Notes under the pieces: model-generated | The model's database searches: none | Told to the model about the DNA's origin: nothing | Seen by the model: only the letters and a program-made list of their open reading frames with translations | Assembly: GCA_003486785.1 (NCBI GenBank) | Contig: DNFZ01000059.1 | Location: forward strand, 1-5,661 | From: Clostridiales bacterium | GTDB lineage: Bacteria; Bacillota; Clostridia; Christensenellales; CAG-138 | Length of the DNA: 5,661 nucleotides | Direction: 5' to 3' | Program-made: the position numbers and the translations under genes | Part shown: positions 1 to 5,661 of the stretch, piece by piece | Layout of the letters: the number at the start of each line of letters is the position of its first letter | How positions within the stretch are numbered: position 1 is the first letter of the stretch

Positions 1-628
1 GAAATTTTGTGTACGATTCGCCCGTCTCTTCATGAAACACACTGCTGAGATATGCGGGCGTGACGCCTAGCGCCTCTGCAACGTCAGTCTGCGTAATGGG
101 TTCGGTGAAGTGTGTGGTGATATAGCGCGCCGCCCGCTCGGCAAGCTCGGTATGCTCTTTGTCGCTGTCGGTAAAACAGGTTGCGACAAACTGCGCGATG
201 TTTTGCGGCGTGAGATCGTCCGGCAGCGTCGCGGCCTTGCAGCGCTGGGAGAGCGTTTTCTCCAGACGAGTGAGCGTCTCGCGCAGCGCGTCGTCGTTGA
301 GCGGCTTTAATAAGTATTCCGCAACGCCGAAATGCAGCGCGGTTCTGGCGTACTCAAACTCGTCATAGCCGGTTAAGATGATGATGGGCAGCGCCTTGCC
401 CATGCCCCGCACGCGCTCGATCAACTGTAGCCCGTCCATGCCGGGCATGCGCAAGTCCGTAATCATCAGATCATATCGCTCGCTTTCAAACAGCGTGAGT
501 GCGGCCAAGCCGTCGTGCGCGGCGTCCGCCGCGACGAACGCCGGATGCAGGCGCGGCAGGCTCGCTGCGAGATACTCGCGCATGAGCGGTTCATCTTCAA
601 CGATTAAAACGCGATACGGTTTCGGCAT
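1..628 (-). CDS. Response regulator, receiver domain plus AraC-type HTH (YesN-like), C-terminus cut by the window edge
   Basis: This is a cytoplasmic transcription factor, probably the partner of the kinase encoded just upstream. Reading the minus strand from ATG at 628 gives 209 residues with no stop up to the left edge. Residues 5-120 form a receiver domain: acidic pocket E11/D12, phosphoacceptor D58 in DLMITDLRMPGMDG, switch T86 in LTGYDEFEYA, and K108 in the LLKP motif. A short linker follows. From about residue 163 comes an AraC-type domain with the first helix-turn-helix visible (ITQTDVAEALGVTPAYLSSVF); the second HTH lies off the window. By this layout the whole protein should be only about 255-265 residues, at the compact end for YesN-type regulators, which often carry a longer middle region. 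A GGGAAGGGA stretch just upstream of the ATG can serve as ribosome binding site. The family and its role in controlling carbohydrate genes are well established; the target promoter is inferred from context. Confidence 0.93.
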   Translation of the reverse strand, partial: MPKPYRVLIVEDEPLMREYLAASLPRLHPAFVAADAAHDGLAALTLFESERYDLMITDLRMPGMDGLQLIERVRGMGKALPIIILTGYDEFEYARTALHFGVAEYLLKPLNDDALRETLTRLEKTLSQRCKAATLPDDLTPQNIAQFVATCFTDSDKEHTELAERAARYITTHFTEPITQTDVAEALGVTPAYLSSVFHEETGESYTKF

Positions 629-678
629 GAACGTTCCCTTCCCGATTGGCTTGAGATATCGTGGTGATGGTTTGATCG

Positions 679-2499
679 TTATTGTTTCGTCGGTGGTGAA
701 AGCGGGCCCTGTTCGTCCGGTTTTTGCGGAATGCGGATGGTGACGCTTGTGCCTACGTCGCGGGTCGATTTGATTTGAATCGACGTGCGGCTGCCGTATT
801 TCAGCTTGAGCCGCTGCGCAATGTTGACGAGCCCCACGCTGCGCGTTTCCGCGTGTTTGGGCGCGGCAGCGGGATCGGAAAGCGCGAGGAGCAGTTTTTC
901 TAGCTGCTCCTGCTCCATACCGATGCCGTTGTCGGAAACGCGTATGACGACGTCATCATTTTCGGCATAGACGCGAATCGATATATGGGACGACCCGACG
1001 CGCGGCTCGCAGCCGTGGATCAGGGCGTTTTCGACGATGGGTTGAATCGTGAGCGCAGGCAGATGACAATCCGAAAGCGCGGGATCAAGCTCGATTTGAT
1101 ACATCAGATCGTCATGCCTTCGCTCCTGCAGGCTCAGATAGCATTCCGCAATCTTCAGCTCGGCGGAGAGCGTGATATCCCGGTCGGTATTCACCATGCC
1201 GCGCAGAAGAATCGAAAGCTCGTCGATGCTGGCGATCGCGTCGGCATATCGACTACTCTTGACGAGAAGACTGACCGTGCTGAGCGTGTTGAAGAGGAAA
1301 TGCGGGCGAATCTGATTGTATAGCGCGTCATATTGCGCGATTTTTTGCAGATACTCCGCCTCATACTTTTCTTTTGTGAGGAGCGCGTCCCGTTCGATCA
1401 TCTCTGAAATGCGCACCAATAGCTCGTTAAAGGAGCGGTTGAGATAGGCGATCTCTTCCGCACGGTGCTCGCTTGCGCGCACGCCGAGATCTCCGCTTTG
1501 CGCCGTTCGCATCACATCTACCGTGTTGTTGATTGGCTTGATAAACGAGCGTACGAACAATACCGTCACAAGCAAGCCGACCAGCGCGCAGACAAAGCCC
1601 AGCAGAATGGTAAACTGGCGCGCAGAAGCGACGTTTTGCATGAGACTTGACTGTGCGTTGACCGCGATGACGGTCCAGTCGGTATACCGAACTGGTTGCG
1701 TGTTGATGATGTACGTTTCATTGTCAAAGTGGATGCGCGTTGGGCTTTCTCCACGGATCGCCGCGCGAAACGCCTCGCTCGGCGTCAGGTCAGCGGGCAG
1801 CGTACTGCGCTGATAGATCACGCTGCTTGCGCTGTCGATGATCAGCAGCGCGCTTTTATTGAGCAGCTGCACATCGTCCAGCACATCCTGAATTCCGCTG
1901 TAGTTTGCGTCTACGCGGATCACGCCCAGCGTGCGGGAGGAATCGGAAAGGCTTCTGAGCCGCTGCACCATCGAAAACACGGTCAGCGTGTAGCCGTTAT
2001 TGGACTCCACGTGCGCGGGCAGAAACACAGTGCTTGCCGTTTCAAGCGCATCCTGATACCAACTCTCCTGCTGATAATCGATCGAAAAATCGATCGCATG
2101 TGCCGTGCGCGTACTATAATAGATCTCGTCGGTGAGGATATAAACCCGCAGGATATCTTTGCGTGGGATGGTCATCACTTCGCGCAGATAGTTCTCAATT
2201 GCGCGGCGTTTTTCCAGCTGATCGACGGTTGAATCCGGGGTTGTTGCAAGCAGACTCATGATTCGTTCGCTATAATAAGGAGACATGCAGAGCCGCGAAA
2301 GGTCGTTGATGTAGTTGCCGGTGTTGAGCGAGATTTGCTCGATGAGCTGCTGCGTCTGCGTCGAGGTTTGTTCCAGCAGGTCGTCGCTATAGCGCATGAA
2401 ACCAATCGTGGACACCAGCACCACCGAGCCGAAGATCAGCAGCGAGATGACCGCGAGCAGGCGATTTTTCAGATGATACGTTTTTTTCACGGAAGACAT
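679..2499 (-). CDS. Membrane sensor histidine kinase, YesM-like (external sensor, HAMP, His_kinase, HATPase_c)
   Basis: This 606-residue kinase senses an extracellular signal and phosphorylates the response regulator encoded 50 bp downstream. TM1 is at residues 14-35. An extracellular region of about 255 residues follows, with a Cache-like layout (YILTDEIYYST, LGVIRVDANYSGI, TDWTVIAVN). TM2 is at 295-318, a HAMP domain at about 312-366, and a coiled stretch to about 395. The phosphoacceptor H400 sits in QIRPHFLFNTLS, the signature of the LytS/YesM kinase class, although an Asn or Gln is more usual where this protein has Arg. The ATPase domain has an N box (QPIVENALIHG, N491), a G1 box (DNGIGM, 523-528) and a G2 box (SVGLVNIAQRL, from 554), so it appears catalytically intact. 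ATG at 2499 is preferred over GTG at 2553: the 18-residue extension has no membrane or domain content and contains a -10-like element, and AAAGGTG lies upstream of the ATG. Length matches the family. The ligand cannot be told from sequence. Confidence 0.94.
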   Translation of the reverse strand: MSSVKKTYHLKNRLLAVISLLIFGSVVLVSTIGFMRYSDDLLEQTSTQTQQLIEQISLNTGNYINDLSRLCMSPYYSERIMSLLATTPDSTVDQLEKRRAIENYLREVMTIPRKDILRVYILTDEIYYSTRTAHAIDFSIDYQQESWYQDALETASTVFLPAHVESNNGYTLTVFSMVQRLRSLSDSSRTLGVIRVDANYSGIQDVLDDVQLLNKSALLIIDSASSVIYQRSTLPADLTPSEAFRAAIRGESPTRIHFDNETYIINTQPVRYTDWTVIAVNAQSSLMQNVASARQFTILLGFVCALVGLLVTVLFVRSFIKPINNTVDVMRTAQSGDLGVRASEHRAEEIAYLNRSFNELLVRISEMIERDALLTKEKYEAEYLQKIAQYDALYNQIRPHFLFNTLSTVSLLVKSSRYADAIASIDELSILLRGMVNTDRDITLSAELKIAECYLSLQERRHDDLMYQIELDPALSDCHLPALTIQPIVENALIHGCEPRVGSSHISIRVYAENDDVVIRVSDNGIGMEQEQLEKLLLALSDPAAAPKHAETRSVGLVNIAQRLKLKYGSRTSIQIKSTRDVGTSVTIRIPQKPDEQGPLSPPTKQ

Positions 2500-2512
2500 G
2501 CTTTCTGCAACA

Positions 2513-2519
2513 CACCTTT
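2513..2519 (-). promoter_or_regulatory. Ribosome binding site deciding the kinase start
   Basis: AAAGGTG on the minus strand lies 13 nt before ATG 2499. The spacing is longer than ideal, but it is the only purine-rich site near an in-frame start with good downstream content. No comparable site precedes the alternative GTG at 2553. Confidence 0.5.
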
Positions 2520-2526
2520 CGAGATG

Positions 2527-2535
2527 AGTATAGCA
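2527..2535 (-). promoter_or_regulatory. Candidate extended -10 promoter element for the kinase-regulator operon
   Basis: The minus strand reads TGCTATACT, an extended -10 (TGn followed by TATACT, 5 of 6 to TATAAT). At 17-bp spacing the -35 position holds AGGTGC, which is poor, so the promoter would depend on the TG extension or an activator. The transcript would start near 2520, leaving a leader of about 20 nt that still includes the AAAGGTG ribosome binding site. This supports translation from ATG 2499 rather than GTG 2553. Confidence 0.5.
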
Positions 2536-2543
2536 TATTTCTC

Positions 2544-2559
2544 TTTCAGGCACCTGAAA
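2544..2559. promoter_or_regulatory. 16-bp palindrome, possible operator
   Basis: TTTCAGG, a 2-bp centre CA, then CCTGAAA: all seven bases of each arm are complementary. It covers the -35 region of the kinase promoter and overlaps the first copy of the direct repeat, so a dimeric regulator here could affect the divergent operons. The centre is not the CG typical of LacI-family operators, and it is not a catabolite-response element by consensus. The cognate protein is unknown. Confidence 0.45.
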
Positions 2560-2589
2560 TCGAAAAAATCAGCACCGGAATCCGAAAAA
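2551..2589. repeat. Imperfect 17-bp direct repeat, 22-bp period; candidate response-regulator binding site
   Basis: CACCTGAAATCGAAAAA (2551-2567) and CACCGGAATCCGAAAAA (2573-2589) match at 14 of 17 positions, start 22 bp apart, and so lie about two helical turns apart on nearly the same face of DNA. The second copy ends 7 bp before the candidate -35 of the transporter promoter. Tandem half-sites about two turns apart just upstream of -35 are the usual arrangement for AraC-type activators. That the YesN-like regulator binds here is inference. Confidence 0.55.
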
Positions 2590-2591
2590 TG

Positions 2592-2607
2592 TGGAATTTT
2601 CATTCCA
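2592..2607. promoter_or_regulatory. Inverted repeat overlapping the transporter -35 box
   Basis: TGGAAT, a 4-nt spacer TTTC, then ATTCCA form a perfect 6-bp inverted repeat. It spans the proposed -35 (2597-2602), so a protein bound here would compete with RNA polymerase. Arms of 6 bp can arise by chance in AT-rich sequence, so this is a weaker candidate than the palindrome at 2544-2559. Confidence 0.35.
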
Positions 2608-2625
2608 AACCTGCCATGACATAAT
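2597..2625 (+). promoter_or_regulatory. Candidate sigma-A-type promoter for the transporter operon
   Basis: TTTTCA at 2597-2602 (4 of 6 to TTGACA) and CATAAT at 2620-2625 (5 of 6 to TATAAT) are separated by exactly 17 bp. Transcription would begin near 2632, giving a leader of about 65 nt. The weak -35 box suits a promoter that needs an activator, and a repeated element lies directly upstream. This is a match by eye, not a scored prediction. Confidence 0.55.
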
Positions 2626-2635
2626 GACAACGAGG

Positions 2636-2649
2636 GGTGCTCTTGCACC
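2636..2649 (+). other. Small leader hairpin upstream of the binding-protein gene
   Basis: GGTGC, loop TCTT, GCACC: a perfect 5-bp stem, extendable by one G-U pair (2635 with 2650). If the transcript starts near 2632, this hairpin sits almost at the 5' end of the mRNA, where such structures often slow decay. It is about 30 nt before the ribosome binding site and would not block it. No T-run follows, so it is not a terminator. Confidence 0.4.
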
Positions 2650-2678
2650 TAACTTCTACAAGGCACATCTAAAATATC

Positions 2679-2686
2679 GAGGAGGA
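2679..2686 (+). promoter_or_regulatory. Strong ribosome binding site of the binding-protein gene
   Basis: GAGGAGGA lies 10 nt before ATG 2697 and contains the GGAGG core. It is a near-ideal Shine-Dalgarno sequence for a Firmicute and contrasts with the weak site of the first permease gene. Confidence 0.8.
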
Positions 2687-2696
2687 ACAGTCAGTC

Positions 2697-4001
2697 ATGA
2701 AAAAGTGGATAGCAATGCTCTTACTCTCGCTGATGCTGGTAAGCACGCTTGCCGGATGCACACCCGCGGCAACCGAAGCCGCCGAACAAGCCGCTGCGAC
2801 CAAAGCTCCGGCGCAGGACGTGAACCTTTCTTTCTTCACCGGTAAAGTGGAGACCATCGATCTGCTGGATGAAATCATCGCAGCGTACAATGCCCAGTCC
2901 AACGGCATCACCGTTGAGCAGGAGTATCAGGCGGATGCGAGCAACATCATCAAGATCAAGTTTGCTTCGGACGCAGTGCCCGATGTCATGACCACCTATG
3001 AGCAGGAGTTCGTCGATCAGGGTAAATACCTTGCGCTGAACGACCTGAGCCAGTGGTGGGATCGCCTGATTCCTTCGATGAAGGAAAGCTGCACTGATTT
3101 GACGAGCGGCAATCAGTATCGTGTTTGCACCAATATGACCATGGCGGGCTTCTTCTATAACAAACAGATGTTCGCGGATCTGGGCATCACGCCCGCAACC
3201 ACGTGGGAAGGCTTTGTCGCCAACCTCGAAACCATCAAAGCGGCCTACCCCGATGTTGACCCGTGGTTCATCTTCGGCGAAGCATGGCACCTCGGACATT
3301 TGATTGAGTTCTTCCCGCAGGGCTACATCAAGGCCAAGTACGGCGCAACCGCCGCAAAACAGGCATTCCTGAGCAACGACTCCTCCATCCTCCAGTGGGG
3401 CAGCCCGGATGGCGCGATGGCAACGTTTGCCAAGAACCTCGTTGAACTGCAGCAAAAGGGCCTGATCAATGCGGACGTGCTGACCGCCACGAGCGATAAC
3501 TGCGTCGACGCGTTTGTAACCGGCAAAGCCGCCATGTTCTCCAACGGCATGTGGTGCCTCTCCGGCATTCTCGAGAAGAACCCAGACATGGCGGACAACA
3601 TCGGCTTCGCGCCGTATCCCGCGATGATGGCGGACGGTGTACCGGTCGTGCTCGTTGCCGAAGACTCCGGCTATAGCATCTATGTGGACTCTCCCAACAA
3701 GGATGCAGCGGTTGACTTCCTCACCTACCTCTTCAGCGCAGAGAACATGAAGAAGTACTCCGAAGCCCTCGGCTCACCGAGCGCATTCACGGACGTCACC
3801 GCGGACTGGGCGCCTGCAAGCGTTGTTACCGGCGTGAGCGATGCGGTCAAGAGCGCGACGAACATCGGCTTCACCAATGAAAAACCCGCCGGCTTCTCGG
3901 GCGACGACGCGGGCAGACTCGTTCAGGATCTTCTGGCCGGCACATACACGCCGGAAGAGTTCGCCCTTGCGTATCAGGCGGCCTGGAATGCAGGATTCTA
4001 A
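2697..4001 (+). CDS. Extracellular solute-binding lipoprotein, family 1 (carbohydrate ABC transporter, CUT1 type)
   Basis: This 434-residue protein captures a carbohydrate outside the cell and delivers it to the permease pair encoded downstream. The N-terminus is a lipoprotein signal: positive MKK, a hydrophobic core, then lipobox LAGC with C21 as the lipidated cysteine. An Ala/Thr/Pro-rich tether (residues 22-41) comes before the globular domain. Family 1 hallmarks include the start of the domain (VNLSFFTGKVE), PDVMTTYEQEF at 95-105, FFYNKQMFADLGI at 152-164, and the AFVTGKAAMFSNGMW block at 272-286, which is typical of sugar-binding members. Many aromatic residues (W120, W121, W170, W190, W197, W286) could stack against sugar rings, but none can be assigned. 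Length is normal for the family. The ATG is preceded by GAGGAGGA. Phe codons are 20 TTC to 4 TTT, unlike the next gene (8 to 11), consistent with high expression. The substrate is unknown; an oligosaccharide is the most likely class. Confidence 0.95.
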   Translation: MKKWIAMLLLSLMLVSTLAGCTPAATEAAEQAAATKAPAQDVNLSFFTGKVETIDLLDEIIAAYNAQSNGITVEQEYQADASNIIKIKFASDAVPDVMTTYEQEFVDQGKYLALNDLSQWWDRLIPSMKESCTDLTSGNQYRVCTNMTMAGFFYNKQMFADLGITPATTWEGFVANLETIKAAYPDVDPWFIFGEAWHLGHLIEFFPQGYIKAKYGATAAKQAFLSNDSSILQWGSPDGAMATFAKNLVELQQKGLINADVLTATSDNCVDAFVTGKAAMFSNGMWCLSGILEKNPDMADNIGFAPYPAMMADGVPVVLVAEDSGYSIYVDSPNKDAAVDFLTYLFSAENMKKYSEALGSPSAFTDVTADWAPASVVTGVSDAVKSATNIGFTNEKPAGFSGDDAGRLVQDLLAGTYTPEEFALAYQAAWNAGF

Positions 4002-4033
4002 GTAAAACAAACTTTTCACACAAGATTCAACCA

Positions 4034-4073
4034 ACGGTGGCGGCTTTCCGGAGCATCGGCAGGCCGCCTCCGT
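4034..4073 (+). other. Intergenic stem-loop between binding-protein and permease genes
   Basis: ACGGTGGCGGC (4034-4044) pairs with GCCGCCTCCGT (4063-4073) at 10 of 11 positions, with one internal T-T mismatch. The 18-nt loop holds a small nested CCG/CGG pairing (4048-4050 with 4057-4059). There is no T-tract after it, so it is not a canonical terminator. Stem-loops at this point in sugar importer operons (the malE-malF gap is the classic case) protect the upstream message or partly stop transcription, keeping the binding protein in excess. The same role here is inference. Confidence 0.6.
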
Positions 4074-4091
4074 GGTTATACGGGGTATCGC

Positions 4092-4955
4092 ATGCGACAC
4101 AAACGGATTTCCTGGGCGCAGTTTCTGTCCTTGCCTGCGCTGATGCTCTACGGCATGTTCTTTGTCTATCCGCTTTTGCGCGGCATCGGCATGAGCGTGA
4201 CGGACTGGGACGGCATGGGCGAAGCCACGTTTGTCGGTCTTCAAAACTTCATCGATTTTTTTCATGATGCGCGCGCTATGCACGACATTAAGACGACGCT
4301 GATCTTCGCGCTGGGCAGCGCGGTGCTGCTCAACGTGGTTGGCTTATGCTACGCGCTGTTGATGAACAGCGACTTCCGCGGCAAGAGTATTGCGCGTGTC
4401 GTCATCTATCTTCCCGCAATCATCAGCCCGCTGATCATGGGCTATATCTGGTTCTTTCTGCTGCAGCCGGGGCGCGGGTTTCTGCATTATGCATTTGCGC
4501 AGCTTGGCATGACCGACCTGATCGGCAGCTGGATGAGCTCCTATCCTTCCGCGCTGTTGGTGCTGGTTCTGGTCAACGTCTGGCAGTTTTCAGGCATGAC
4601 GATGATCATCTACCTCGCGGGATTGCAGTCCATCCCTTCCGAGATTTCGGAGGCCGCGCTGATCGACGGCGCGGGCAGCTGGCAGCGGTTCTGGCGCGTT
4701 AGCGTGCCGATGCTGATGCCCGCCATCCGCATCAATGTGGTGACGAATATCATCGGTTCGCTGTCTGTGTTTGACATCATCATGTCGCTTACCGGGGGCG
4801 GCCCGGGATACGCGACCGAAAGTCTTTCAATCTATATCATGCGGATGTGCTACGGGAGCAGAACGGGTTATTCGACAGCAGTTGCGATGATACTCTTCTT
4901 CATCATCCTGATTCCAGTGTTGGTCTCGATGCGCTTTACGCGCCAGAAGAGCTAG
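4092..4955 (+). CDS. Sugar ABC transporter permease, MalF/UgpA type
   Basis: This is the first of two inner-membrane subunits forming the translocation channel. The 287 residues contain six predicted membrane segments, at about 11-29, 68-91, 103-123, 152-176, 211-231 and 258-280. The cytoplasmic EAA loop, where the ATPase docks, is at about 186-209 (SEAALIDGAGSWQRFWRVSVP), with the conserved Gly at 193 and the Pro at 206. The MSLTGGGPGYATESL motif at 231-245 is characteristic of this subunit in CUT1 importers. Unlike E. coli MalF it lacks a large periplasmic domain, which is normal for Firmicute homologues. The start is preceded only by a weak GGGG (4082-4085), much poorer than the sites of the genes on either side. 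A stem-loop lies in the 90-bp gap after the binding-protein gene. No ATPase gene is visible. Confidence 0.95.
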   Translation: MRHKRISWAQFLSLPALMLYGMFFVYPLLRGIGMSVTDWDGMGEATFVGLQNFIDFFHDARAMHDIKTTLIFALGSAVLLNVVGLCYALLMNSDFRGKSIARVVIYLPAIISPLIMGYIWFFLLQPGRGFLHYAFAQLGMTDLIGSWMSSYPSALLVLVLVNVWQFSGMTMIIYLAGLQSIPSEISEAALIDGAGSWQRFWRVSVPMLMPAIRINVVTNIIGSLSVFDIIMSLTGGGPGYATESLSIYIMRMCYGSRTGYSTAVAMILFFIILIPVLVSMRFTRQKS

Positions 4956-4960
4956 GAGGT
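4954..4960 (+). promoter_or_regulatory. Ribosome binding site of the second permease gene
   Basis: AGGAGGT overlaps the TAG stop of the upstream permease and lies 7 bp before ATG 4968. It is an ideal Shine-Dalgarno sequence, well placed for ribosomes finishing the first permease to reinitiate. It fixes the start codon of a gene whose end is not in the window. Confidence 0.85.
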
Positions 4961-4967
4961 GCTGGCC

Positions 4968-5661
4968 ATGAAAGAGAACAAGTGGGGCAAAGCGCTCCGG
5001 GCTCTCATGATATTGATCATCTGCGCCGCGTGCCTGATTCCGTTTTACGTGCTGCTGGTGCTCTCGCTCAACGCGCCTTCGCGTGTTTTTTACGAAGGCA
5101 ATATCTTCGTGCCAAACTTCCACTGGCAAAACTTTATCGATGCATGGAACAAATCCAAAATCGGCACGGCGATGCTCAACTCCGCGATTATCACCGCGGG
5201 CACGCTGATTGTGACCATCGTGACCGGCGGGCTCGCGGGTTATGCCATCGCGCGGCACTCTACGCGCTATAACAAGTTTGTGTTCGGGTTATTGATCGGC
5301 TGTATGATGATTCCCGGCATCATCAATACCGTGCCGCTGTATGTGCTCATGCGCAAAATCAACGCCATCAACACGCTCTGGGGCATGATTTGCGTTTGCT
5401 CGACGCTGGCGATGCCGAGCGCGGTGTTTATCTACGCGACGTTTGTCCGCGCGCTGCCAAAGGAGATGGACGAGGCGGCGGCGCTCGACGGCTGCTCGCC
5501 GTTTTCCACCTTCTGGCGTGTCATTTTTCCGGTGATTAAGCCCGCGACGGCTTCGTTTGTGATCCTCAATGGATTCGGCATCTGGAACAACTACGCCCAG
5601 GCGGTGTTCTTCCTGCAGAGCCGCGCAAAGCAAAATATCCCGCAGGCGCTGTCGGTATTTT
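4968..5661 (+). CDS. Sugar ABC transporter permease, MalG/UgpE type, C-terminus cut by the window edge
   Basis: This is the second channel subunit, the partner of the permease encoded 12 bp upstream. ATG at 4968 is placed 7 bp after AGGAGGT, whose first bases overlap the TAG stop of the previous gene, so the two are very probably translated from one mRNA. The reading frame stays open to the right edge, giving 231 residues of an expected 270-280. Visible membrane segments are at about 13-33, 71-94, 104-127, 137-160 and 192-214. The sequence after TM1 (IFVPNFHWQNFIDAW) is typical of MalG-like subunits. The EAA loop is at about 165-193 (KEMDEAAALDGCSPFSTFW, then RVIFPVIKPA), with G175 and P188 at the conserved positions. 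The sixth membrane segment lies beyond the window, as may further operon genes such as glycoside hydrolases or another enzyme of sugar use. Confidence 0.95.
   Translation, partial: MKENKWGKALRALMILIICAACLIPFYVLLVLSLNAPSRVFYEGNIFVPNFHWQNFIDAWNKSKIGTAMLNSAIITAGTLIVTIVTGGLAGYAIARHSTRYNKFVFGLLIGCMMIPGIINTVPLYVLMRKINAINTLWGMICVCSTLAMPSAVFIYATFVRALPKEMDEAAALDGCSPFSTFWRVIFPVIKPATASFVILNGFGIWNNYAQAVFFLQSRAKQNIPQALSVF

Noticed and set aside
378..743. Plus-strand open frame (121 codons) opposite the response regulator and kinase end
   Set aside because: The minus strand encodes a full receiver domain with all key residues. The plus-strand product is low-complexity Ser/Arg-rich and runs across two real genes.
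1696..2232. Plus-strand open frame (178 codons) opposite the kinase sensor domain
   Set aside because: It lies entirely within the kinase gene and has no ribosome binding site or domain; its composition (rich in His, Arg, Gln) is typical of a shadow frame.
2500..2553. Upstream GTG start extending the kinase by 18 residues
   Set aside because: The extension holds an extended -10 element and the probable transcription start, has no ribosome binding site of its own, and puts a non-membrane segment before TM1.
2721..3455. Long minus-strand open frame (244 codons) opposite the binding-protein gene
   Set aside because: The plus-strand frame has a lipobox, a strong ribosome binding site and clear family motifs. 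The antisense product has no recognisable domain and is a by-product of GC-rich codon usage.
4034..4073. Stem-loop as an intrinsic transcription terminator
   Set aside because: No T-run follows the stem, and the permease genes beyond it belong functionally to the same operon.
3774..4283. Minus-strand open frame (169 codons) across the binding-protein/permease gap
   Set aside because: It overlaps the ends of two well-supported genes and the stem-loop between them, and its product resembles no family I know.
1..5661. CRISPR array, tRNA or rRNA gene, insertion sequence, phage or defence system
   Set aside because: No repeated spacer array, transposase, terminal repeats or RNA gene signatures were seen on reading; coding sequence of ordinary transport and sensing genes fills almost the whole window.

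Overview
The window looks like a chromosomal carbohydrate-uptake locus from a Gram-positive, moderately GC-rich Firmicute, most likely a Clostridia-type anaerobe. The grounds are a YesM/YesN-style sensor pair, a lipoprotein solute-binding protein with a lipobox and an Ala/Thr/Pro-rich tether, strong AGGAGG-type ribosome binding sites, and CUT1-type permeases with no ATPase beside them. The genus cannot be named from the sequence alone.

Layout. On the minus strand, a histidine kinase (679-2499) is followed 50 bp downstream by a response regulator with an AraC-type DNA-binding domain (start at 628, running off the left edge). On the plus strand, facing away, are a sugar-binding lipoprotein (2697-4001), a MalF/UgpA-type permease (4092-4955) and a MalG/UgpE-type permease (4968, running off the right edge). 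The two transcription units diverge from a 197-bp intergenic region (2500-2696).

That intergenic region is the most informative part. It holds a 17-bp direct repeat with a 22-bp period (14 of 17 bases identical) ending 7 bp upstream of a plausible -35 box for the transporter, as expected for an AraC-type response regulator site. It also holds a 16-bp palindrome over the upstream part of the kinase promoter, a second inverted repeat overlapping the transporter -35, and a small leader hairpin. A GC-rich stem-loop without a T-tract lies between the binding-protein gene and the first permease gene. Together with a marked difference in Phe codon choice, it suggests that the binding protein is made in excess over the permeases.

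Model (inference): the kinase senses an extracellular carbohydrate, or the loaded binding protein, through its external domain. It phosphorylates the regulator at Asp58, and the regulator activates the divergent transporter operon. The transporter probably borrows a shared ATPase encoded elsewhere. All five genes belong to well-known families. I see no new type of system here; the regulatory architecture is what deserves a second look.
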